64,000 nt of DNA from Micromonospora sp. M71_S20 (GTDB taxonomy: Bacteria; Actinomycetota; Actinomycetes; Mycobacteriales; Micromonosporaceae). The translations under genes and the position numbers were made by a program. Positions 58,901 through 64,000 of this stretch are shown here, in pieces. The notes under the pieces are model-generated. The model was not told where the DNA came from and made no database searches. It saw nothing but the letters and a program-made list of their open reading frames with translations. The stretch is taken from the NCBI RefSeq assembly GCF_003664255.1, contig NZ_RCCV01000001.1:3534001-3598000 (forward strand). The letters run 5' to 3'. Each line of letters begins with the position of its first letter. The stretch's first letter is position 1.

Positions 58901-59471
58901 CCCGGCGTACGCCGAGGGCAACGACCTGGTGGTGCTGGACGAGAACGGGCACTCCGAGCGGGCGCGGTTCTCCTTCCCCCGGCAGCGGCAGGAGCGGCGG
59001 CTCTGCCTGGCCGACTTCTTCCGTCCGCGCGGCGACGAGCTGGACGTGGTGGCGTTGCAGTTGGTCACGGTGGGGCAGCCGATCAGCGAGTACACGGCGA
59101 AGATGTTCGCCCGCAACGAGTACCGCGACTACCTGGAGGTGCACGGGCTGTCCGTGCAGCTCACCGAGGCCCTCGCGGAGTACTGGCACCGGCGGATCCG
59201 CTCCGAGCTGATCCTGCCGGGCGGTCGTACGGTGGCCGACGACGATCCGGCGGACCTGGCGGGTCTGCTGCGCACCGACTACCGGGGCTGCCGGTACGCG
59301 TTCGGCTACCCGGCCTGCCCCGACCTGGAGGACCGGGCGAAGATCGTGGAGTTGCTGGGCGCGGAGCGCATCGGCGTGCAGCTGTCGGAGGAGTTCCAGC
59401 TGATGCCGGAGCAGGCGACGGACGCGATCGTGGTGCACCACCCGGAGGCGAGCTACTTCAACGCCAAGTGA
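55956..59471 (+). CDS. metH: Cobalamin-dependent methionine synthase
   Basis: 1171 aa, four modules in order. Homocysteine-binding barrel (about 1-310) with zinc Cys in GLNCSTGP and GGCCGTT; methyltetrahydrofolate (pterin-binding) barrel (about 325-600; VGERTNANGSKAF, LDLCVDYVGRDG, LDSTEPPVIEAG); B12 module (about 630-860) with the axial His in RGDVHDIGKN (H734); AdoMet activation domain (about 880-1171; YFPAYAEGNDL, YRGCRYAFGYPACPDLED). It transfers a methyl from methyl-THF to homocysteine via methylcobalamin. The GTG at 55956 is probably at +1 of a leaderless mRNA. It shares the B12 theme with the nrdA riboswitch downstream. Confidence 0.95.
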   Translation: MRTSLLDVLADRILIADGAMGTMLQAADLTLDDFEGYEGCNEVLNATRPDVVRGVHEAYLAAGADCVETNTFGANLANLGEYDIQHRIRELSEAGARLAREAADAYATPERPRFVLGSIGPGTKLPTLGHADYATLRDAYQENAEGLIEGGSDALIVETCQDLLQVKAAVVGSKRAMARLGRTVPIICHVAVETTGTMLVGSEIGAALAAIEPLGVDLIGLNCSTGPAEMGEHLRYLSRHSRIPLSVMPNAGLPVLTADGAYFPLTPVELADALERFVTEYGVSLVGGCCGTTPEHIRVLSERLHGARPAPREPRHEAGVSSVYHPVPFAQDASLLMVGERTNANGSKAFREAMLAGDWRACVEIARSQARDGSHLLDLCVDYVGRDGTQDMRELAGRFATASTLPIMLDSTEPPVIEAGLEMLGGRCVVNSVNFEDGDGPESRYARVMPIVREHGAAVVALLIDEEGQARTADWKVRVAGRLIDDLTGRWGMDRSDILIDALTFPIATGQEETRRDGIETIEAIREIARRYPGVNFTLGISNVSFGLNPAARQVLNSVFLHECREAGLTSAIVHASKILPFNKIPDEQREVALDLVYDRRREGYDPVQKFIEIFEGVDAASARAGRAEELAALPLEERLKRRIIDGERNGLEADLDAAMAQGRSPLSIINDILLDGMKVVGELFGSGQMQLPFVLQSAEVMKTAVAYLEPHMETAEDGGKGRIVLATVRGDVHDIGKNLVDIILSNNGYEVVNIGIKQPINAILEAAEQHRADAIGMSGLLVKSTVIMKENLAEMASRGVAERWPVLLGGAALTRAYVEDDLRAMFPGQVHYARDAFEGLSLMDRVMTAKRGGAPVIDPEREAALAARRARRERQRAIVSESLPELDDASVRSDVATDVEVPAPPFLGTRVVKGVPLADYAALLDERATFLGQWGLRGARSGQGPSYEELVETEGRPRLRYWLDRLIADQVLEAAVVYGYFPAYAEGNDLVVLDENGHSERARFSFPRQRQERRLCLADFFRPRGDELDVVALQLVTVGQPISEYTAKMFARNEYRDYLEVHGLSVQLTEALAEYWHRRIRSELILPGGRTVADDDPADLAGLLRTDYRGCRYAFGYPACPDLEDRAKIVELLGAERIGVQLSEEFQLMPEQATDAIVVHHPEASYFNAK

Positions 59472-59545
59472 CGGGCGCAGGTGCTGAACTCGTCGTCGAT
59501 CTCTCGGACCGGAGTTTTGTCGTCACGCCAAGCAGTGTTCGCTGA

Positions 59546-59580
59546 ACGCGCCGATCGGGAGCTGATCCCGATCGGCGCGT
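59546..59580. terminator. Bidirectional hairpin terminator
   Basis: Perfect 15-bp stem (ACGCGCCGATCGGGA / TCCCGATCGGCGCGT) with a 5-nt loop between metH and the converging hydrolase gene. Confidence 0.85.
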
Positions 59581-59594
59581 CGCGGGCCGCGGTA

Positions 59595-60326
59595 TCAGCC
59601 GAGGTGCCGGGCGAAGAACCGTAGCGTGCTTTCCAGCTCGAATGCCGGGATCTCCCCGTGCTTGCCGGGGTTAGCGTGCAGCGTCTTCTCGGCTGAGGCC
59701 AAGGCGTCGAACAGCGCCAAGCCCTGGGCCCGTGGCACCCGCTCATCGTCCCACTGGAGCAGGAACTCCACCGGGACGGTGATCCGCGCGGCGGCCTCGG
59801 CTGATGCCAGCGCCCCGCCCAGGCCCAGCACCGCCGCACGGACCCGGGATTCGGCGGCAACGAACGGAACGCCGAGTCCGCAGCCCAACGACACGCCCCA
59901 GTAGCCCACGGGTCCAGCGCCGACGTGTTCGAGTCGCTGGACCGCGTCCAGGACCGCCTGCCATTCCGGAACGGTCCGGCGGGCTACGAGCGCCTGGAAA
60001 CCAGCGATCAGCGGAGCCAACTCCTGCCCGGCGTCCGCGCGCGCCTGGTTCTCGGTCGCGATCCGGTGGTACTCCTCGACCTTCGGCCGGTCGCCATGGC
60101 CGGGCACGTCGACCGCCGCCACCGCGAAACCACACTCGGCCACGAAGCGGCGCGCACGGGCCACGACGCCGGGCGCCTTCTTGTGTTGACCGCCGCCGTG
60201 TCCCATGAAAATGAGAGGACGAGCGCCGGCGGCACCCTCTGGCGTCCACAGCACGCCGGGAATCTCACCGAGGGTGAACAGCTGTTCGGAGACACCGTCG
60301 GACGACGTCTCGGAGATGAAGCGCAT
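59595..60326 (-). CDS. Alpha/beta hydrolase (dienelactone-hydrolase-like)
   Basis: 243 aa. Nucleophile elbow GYWGVSLGCGLG (Ser), acid in FLLQWDDERVPRAQG and His in NPGKHGEIPAFE complete the catalytic triad. PLIFMGHGGGQHKKAPG gives the oxyanion region. A serine esterase/hydrolase with unknown substrate. ATG at 60326 has AAAGG at ten bases; a TTG nine bases earlier is less likely. Codon use and GC are a little lower than in neighbours, possibly acquired. Confidence 0.82.
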   Translation of the reverse strand: MRFISETSSDGVSEQLFTLGEIPGVLWTPEGAAGARPLIFMGHGGGQHKKAPGVVARARRFVAECGFAVAAVDVPGHGDRPKVEEYHRIATENQARADAGQELAPLIAGFQALVARRTVPEWQAVLDAVQRLEHVGAGPVGYWGVSLGCGLGVPFVAAESRVRAAVLGLGGALASAEAAARITVPVEFLLQWDDERVPRAQGLALFDALASAEKTLHANPGKHGEIPAFELESTLRFFARHLG

Positions 60327-60806
60327 AGCGTTCAAGCCTTTCGGAATGCCTTTGCGGACACTCCCTAGGCCGTGCGGGGGAGGGAGTCCCGACCTGTCAT
60401 AGCGTTGATCGGTCTCACCTCCTCAGCTCGCAGCACAGCGACGCCGAACGTACCACAAGGCTTCATCCATGTCTGGGGCGGCCGCACCGCCCGCCGCGTC
60501 GGTTTCGTCGCCCTGGCCACGTGAGCCCCACAGGAGTGTCGAGATGCCGAGTCGGGTTGCGGCTGTCAGGACAATGTTGGTATGAGTCAATCTACGAGAC
60601 GCCTGACCGGAGTCGTCGGGCGGTTTGGTCGCCCCCGTTGTCACCGCGCTCTTGACGAACGTTTGCGCTGCACCTGGACGCCAGTGGACGGCGGCGAGCC
60701 CGGTCGGCGACGGCCGGGGTCGCTCCGGGCGTGATTCCAGCGTGGTGGCTCGTGTCTTCTTCCCCGTCGAGGTCTTATTCCTAGAATGGAAATACCGGGA
60801 TCCTGC
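60327..60806. other. 480 bp without a supported gene
   Basis: A 73-codon open frame exists on the minus strand (60423-60644) without a good ribosome site or recognisable product, so it is not called. GC is lower than average here. No repeat or RNA was identified. Confidence 0.4.
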
Positions 60807-61346
60807 ATGGAATCATCAGACATCTTGGCAGTCGTGGCGATAGTGACCGCGGTGCTGTCTGCGATCTACAGCCACCGTTTGTCCCGGCGGGCCCATCACG
60901 TCTCCACTTACTACGGCGTCATCGGTCTCTTCAGGGAGTTGGACAAGACGTTCCTGGAATATCCCGAGATCCGGCCCTACTTTTATGACGGAAAGCCTGT
61001 CGGTGACGATGAGCCGGATCGGCACAGGATCCGAGCTGCCGCGGAACTGATCCTGGACACCTTCGAGTGGATTTGGTATCGACGGAAGGACTTGAACGCC
61101 AAGGGCGAGGAGGGGTGGAGGGCGTACATCGTCGACACGTTCTCTTCCAGTCCGGCACTTCAGCACCATTACGCGAGTTCCGCGTCCTGGTATCCGGGGA
61201 TCACCCGTCTGATCGCTGAACACGGGATCGCTCTGGCAGATGGAATGGTCAGCTCAGGTGATGTGAGCGTCGGTGGACGTCGTGGCCGGGGTCGCTTCGA
61301 CGGTGCCCGCGAGGGGGTGTCCATCGAGGGGGCGGCGAATGACTGA
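60807..61346 (+). CDS. Hypothetical membrane-anchored protein, lower GC
   Basis: 179 aa. One N-terminal membrane helix (DILAVVAIVTAVLSAIYSHR) followed by a helical cytoplasmic domain (VIGLFRELDKTFLEYPEIRP, AAELILDTFEWIWYRRKDLN, HHYASSASWYPGITRLIAEH). No known family; the pattern resembles single-TM proteins carried on acquired islands. Clearly lower GC and different codon use than the flanking genes, pointing to horizontal acquisition. ATG 60807 chosen; ATG 60786 has no ribosome site. Confidence 0.55.
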   Translation: MESSDILAVVAIVTAVLSAIYSHRLSRRAHHVSTYYGVIGLFRELDKTFLEYPEIRPYFYDGKPVGDDEPDRHRIRAAAELILDTFEWIWYRRKDLNAKGEEGWRAYIVDTFSSSPALQHHYASSASWYPGITRLIAEHGIALADGMVSSGDVSVGGRRGRGRFDGAREGVSIEGAAND

Positions 61347-61592
61347 CGGGTGTCGTACGGCTTCGGCGACCGGTCCCGTCCGGGGCGGTCGGCGTCGGGC
61401 CGGCGCGGCTCGTCGACGATGGCCAGCGTGCCCCGCCCGGCCCGGGCGCGCCGGCGGGGCACGGGCCGGCGCGGTGGCCCGGAGGAGGAAACCTTCATAT
61501 CTCAGATCCAGGGACGTAGACATCTTTCATGTTCTATCGATGTCCCGCTATATTGCCGAGCAGTGTCGATCTCTCCCGATGACGAGGTGCAC

Positions 61593-62660
61593 ATGTTCGA
61601 CAACCCGACGCTTCGGCGGCGTACCCTCTTGGCGGCCGTCGCCGGCGCCGCGGCCGTCCCCATCGTCGCCGGCCCCGCGTGGGCGGCGTTGCCGAAGGTC
61701 TACATCGACCCGGGCCACGGCGGCACCGACCCCGGCGCGGTCGGCAACGGGCTGCAGGAGAAGGCCCTGACGCTCGACATCTCCCTGCAACTGCGCAACA
61801 TCCTGCTGGCCAACTGGGGCGTCGACGTCCGGATGTCCCGGACGACCGACATCACCCGCAGCCTGGCGTACCGCACGGACGACGCCAACGCGTGGGGCGC
61901 GAACCTGCTCGTGAGCGTGCACATCAACTCCGGCGGCGGCACCGGCTTCGAGAGCTACCGGTACCCGACGGCGGGGGCGGCCACCGTCAACCTGCACAAC
62001 GCGCTGCACCCGAGGGTGATCGGCGCCATGCGGACGATCGGCGGGGTCACCGACCGAGGGCTGAAGACCGCGAACTTCCACATGCTGCGCGAGGCGGCCA
62101 TGCCCGCGGTGCTGACCGAGAACCTCTTCATCGACAGCGTCGCCGACTCGAACCTGCTCAAGCGGGCGGACTTCATCACCGCCGTCGCCCGGGGGCACGC
62201 CGAGGGTATCGCCGCCTACCTCGGCCTCGGCACCACCAACCCGCCGCCCACGGGCGGCACCATCGTGGACAACGCCACGGCGGGGCGGTTCACGGCGAGC
62301 ACCAACTGGGGCACCTCCTCGTACTCGGCCCAGCGCTACGGGGCCGACTACCGCTTCGCCAACCCCACGCCCGCCAGCGACGCCGCCTGGTTCAAGGTGA
62401 ACATCCCGACGGCCGGCGACTACCGGATCGAGGTGCGGCACCCGGCCGACCCCGGTTACAACAGCTCGGCCCCGCACGTCGTCGTCACCGCCTCGGGCAA
62501 CCGCACGGTCAACGTGGACCAGCGCTCCAGCGGCGGCGTGTGGCGCTCGCTGGGCACCTTCGGACTGGCCGCCGGTGACCGCAACCTGGTCGCGGTGAGC
62601 CGCTGGACCAGCACCCCCGGCTACGTGGTGGCTGACGCCGTCCGGGTCACCAAGGTCTGA
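61593..62660 (+). CDS. Secreted N-acetylmuramoyl-L-alanine amidase with golvesin-like C-terminal domain
   Basis: 355 aa. A twin-arginine-like signal peptide (LRRRTLLAAVAGAAAV, cleavage near AWA-AL) is followed by a zinc Amidase_3 domain (35-220): KVYIDPGHGGTDPGAVG (H42), QEKALT (E56), LLVSVHINSGG (zinc His) and AVLTENLFID (catalytic Glu). Residues 230-355 are a golvesin/Xly-type beta domain (FTASTNWGTSSYSAQRYG, DYRIEVRHPADPGYNSSAP), probably cell-wall or carbohydrate binding. It cleaves the peptide-glycan amide bond of peptidoglycan. GAGG lies before the ATG at 61593. The 246 bp upstream is A+T-richer at its 3' end and likely holds the promoter. Confidence 0.88.
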   Translation: MFDNPTLRRRTLLAAVAGAAAVPIVAGPAWAALPKVYIDPGHGGTDPGAVGNGLQEKALTLDISLQLRNILLANWGVDVRMSRTTDITRSLAYRTDDANAWGANLLVSVHINSGGGTGFESYRYPTAGAATVNLHNALHPRVIGAMRTIGGVTDRGLKTANFHMLREAAMPAVLTENLFIDSVADSNLLKRADFITAVARGHAEGIAAYLGLGTTNPPPTGGTIVDNATAGRFTASTNWGTSSYSAQRYGADYRFANPTPASDAAWFKVNIPTAGDYRIEVRHPADPGYNSSAPHVVVTASGNRTVNVDQRSSGGVWRSLGTFGLAAGDRNLVAVSRWTSTPGYVVADAVRVTKV

Positions 62661-62676
62661 CCGCACCGCCCTGGGG

Positions 62677-62714
62677 GCGGACCGGGATCGTGTGACCACA
62701 GGATCCCGGTCCGC
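62677..62714 (+). terminator. Hairpin terminator of the amidase gene
   Basis: 13-bp stem (GCGGACCGGGATC / GATCCCGGTCCGC) with a 12-nt loop, just after the stop. From here to 63010 no gene or element is recognised. Confidence 0.75.
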
Positions 62715-63010
62715 TCCCACGTCCGTGCCAGTTGTGGAATTCGCGCACCCGGCAGACCAGGACCGCGCCGCCGGCCGATCCTCCTCCGGCCACAGTCGCC
62801 GCTGCTGCCCGCCGTGGTGGAGCGCGATCCGGGCCCAGCACACTCAGGCGCCTGTGGTGTCCACGGCCGCGACTGTACCGAGGGGACGACAGCCCTGCGA
62901 GCCGCCGCGGGCGGGCATCGACGCGGACGCCGGGCCGGCGATCGACGGGCGTCACCCGGGCCGCCGACGACACGCCCGAGACCGACATGTGGGGTGTGAC
63001 AACGACGCCA

Positions 63011-63026
63011 ACCCTATATATGGTGT
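63011..63026 (+). promoter_or_regulatory. NrdR box upstream of nrdA
   Basis: ACCCTATATATGGTGT matches 14 of 16 positions of the palindromic NrdR consensus ACACTATATATAGTGT. A second, much weaker copy may lie at 62982-62997. NrdR represses ribonucleotide reductase genes. Confidence 0.6.
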
Positions 63027-63029
63027 CGG

Positions 63030-63235
63030 CGCAGCTGGTTCGGCCGCTCATCCGGAGCGGTCGAGGCAAGAGGGAACCCGGTGGGAATCCGGGACTGCCC
63101 CGCAGCGGTGAGTGGGAACGACCGCCGTCATCAGCACTGGGCCGCCAGCGGCCTGGGAAGCGACGGCCAGTAGGAGACCGGCGAGTCCGGTCGCGCCCGC
63201 GAGTCCGAAGACCTGCCAGTGCGCCGTACGCCCGC
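63030..63235 (+). ncRNA. Cobalamin (AdoCbl) riboswitch controlling nrdA
   Basis: Conserved core GGTGGGAATCCGGGACTG (63080-63097) with CCCCGCAGCGGTGAG, and the B12 box GAGTCCGAAGACCTGCC (63201-63217), are in the correct order and spacing for the class I cobalamin riboswitch. It ends about 140 bases before nrdA. High B12 should shut off this B12-independent reductase in favour of a class II enzyme, as known for Streptomyces nrdABS. Ends are approximate. Confidence 0.85.
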
Positions 63236-63374
63236 ATCCGGGTGTGCGGCGGTCCGAGGCCGCGTGGGACGGCCGACGCCATCCCGACGCGTGCCCGGCG
63301 CGCGTCGTCGTCGGTGTCCGCTCCCCGCGTGCCCAGGAATTCCGTCTGGGATCAAGGCTCGCGAGGAGTGAGTG

Positions 63375-64000
63375 GTGACAGTCACCGAGGTTGTTCCGGC
63401 CGACGATGCGGCCGTGGCGGGCCAGCGGCGGCCGCAGATGCGGGTCCGCAAGCGCGACGGCGGCACCGAGGCGGTCGACGTCAACAGGATCGTCCGTGCG
63501 GTCGAGCGGTGGGCCGACGACCTCGCCGACGTCGACCCGCTGCGGGTGGCGACCCGGACGATCAGCGGCCTGTACGACGGGGCGACGACGGCCGAACTGG
63601 ACCGGCTGTCCATCCAGACCGCCGCGGAGATGCTCGGTGAGGAGCCGCAGTACTCGCGGCTGGCCGCCCGCCTGCTGGCCGGGTACGTCGACAAGGAGGT
63701 CCGCCGGCAGGGCATCGGCTCCTTCAGCGAGGCGATCCGGCGCGGCCACGCCGAGGGCCTGATCGGCGACGACACCGCGGCGTTCGTCGCCGCCCACGCG
63801 AGCGCCCTCGACGCGGCCGTCGATCCGCGCGGTGACCTGCGCTTCGAGTACTTCGGGCTGCGGACGGTCTACGACCGGTACCTGCTGCGCCACCCGACGA
63901 GCCGGCTGGTGCTGGAGACCCCGCAGTACTGGCTGCTTCGCGTGGCCTGCGGCCTGTCGCAGGCACCGGACGAGGCGATCGAGTTCTACCGGCTGATGTC
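63375..64000 (+). CDS. nrdA: Class Ia ribonucleoside-diphosphate reductase alpha subunit (5' part, runs off the window)
   Basis: The first 208 residues are present. A GTG start at 63375 has AGGAG at six bases. Residues about 20-110 form an ATP-cone allosteric domain (MRVRKRDGGTEAVDVNRIVR, AVERWADDL). The start of the catalytic barrel follows (YFGLRTVYDRYLLRHPTSRL, ETPQYWLLRVACGLSQAPDE). The catalytic Cys residues lie beyond the window. It reduces NDPs to dNDPs with the NrdB di-iron radical subunit. Regulation by an upstream NrdR box and cobalamin riboswitch fits the class Ia operon of Streptomyces-like bacteria. Confidence 0.88.
   Translation, partial: MTVTEVVPADDAAVAGQRRPQMRVRKRDGGTEAVDVNRIVRAVERWADDLADVDPLRVATRTISGLYDGATTAELDRLSIQTAAEMLGEEPQYSRLAARLLAGYVDKEVRRQGIGSFSEAIRRGHAEGLIGDDTAAFVAAHASALDAAVDPRGDLRFEYFGLRTVYDRYLLRHPTSRLVLETPQYWLLRVACGLSQAPDEAIEFYRLM

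Noticed and set aside
55965..59441. 1158-codon open frame antisense to metH
   Set aside because: Mirror of a well-conserved gene; no domain, start signal or independent codon bias.
60423..60644. 73-aa minus-strand protein
   Set aside because: No good ribosome site and no recognisable family; kept only as a note in the gene-free entry.

Overview
The window looks like chromosomal DNA from a Micromonospora-like actinomycete (family Micromonosporaceae; inferred from gene content and GC, not searched). The sequence is very GC-rich with strong third-position GC bias. It carries lineage markers: mycothiol ligase mshC inside the block histidine phosphatase / DUF3090 / SCO1664-family, glucosyl-3-phosphoglycerate synthase, an F420-type luciferase-like oxidoreductase, a SecA2-like ATPase, WXG100-like proteins and a B12-riboswitch-controlled class Ia ribonucleotide reductase. 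No tRNA, rRNA, CRISPR array, prophage or intact insertion sequence was seen.

Layout. 0-5.2 kb: 3' end of an unknown gene, a SigB/SigF-family sigma factor fused to a STAS domain, cytochrome oxidase subunit I, a STAS-HATPase fusion (anti-sigma-like) and a DUF4383 membrane protein. 5.3-9.8 kb: GT4 glycosyltransferase and gpgS, divergent from a Gfo/Idh dehydrogenase and a medium-chain dehydrogenase. 9.9-15.7 kb: ABC exporter, secA2, GAF-ANTAR protein, DUF2231. 15.8-21.9 kb: DUF3500, ankyrin, a probably frameshifted cupin, cysteine dioxygenase-like plus rhodanese proteins, two paralogous lone winged-helix proteins, a kinase-fold protein with a degraded P-loop, and a DksA-like zinc finger. 21.9-25.2 kb: two DUF72 proteins, DUF2267, PIG-L deacetylase. 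25.4-27.0 kb: a 95-aa repeat protein directly followed by a JmjC/cupin-4 oxygenase. 27.0-32.0 kb: a four-gene operon around an FtsK/SpoIIIE-like ATPase. 32.1-40.4 kb: NYN-like protein, ClpC-like AAA+ unfoldase operon, LysR regulator, hemerythrin, M20 peptidase. 40.5-45.3 kb: DUF2975/Xre pair and a type-VII-secretion-like island (SseB/chaperone-like, YbaB, WXG100-like, membrane protein). 45.3-49.0 kb: aldo/keto reductase, F420-type oxidoreductase, uppP, a secreted lysozyme-like protein. 49.0-50.1 kb: about 1 kb without a gene. 50.1-59.5 kb: mycothiol block, GntR, PAC2, metH. 59.6-64 kb: hydrolase, a lower-GC hypothetical gene, an amidase, then an NrdR box and cobalamin riboswitch before nrdA, which runs off the end.

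Three themes join the regions. (1) At least seven genes have a SigB-type promoter (GTTT, 15-16 nt, GGGTA): ctaD, the STAS-HATPase gene, GAF-ANTAR, DUF2231, dksA-like, clpC-like and hemerythrin. With the SigB-family factor at 532-1671 this suggests a local general-stress regulon. (2) Many starts lack a Shine-Dalgarno sequence and instead have a TANNNT hexamer 6-8 nt upstream, as expected for leaderless mRNAs. (3) Two loci look under-described: the repeat protein with its JmjC oxygenase (a candidate peptide-modification system), and the FtsK-like ATPase operon with a small helical WXG100-sized protein. All calls come from reading the sequence; no database search was run.
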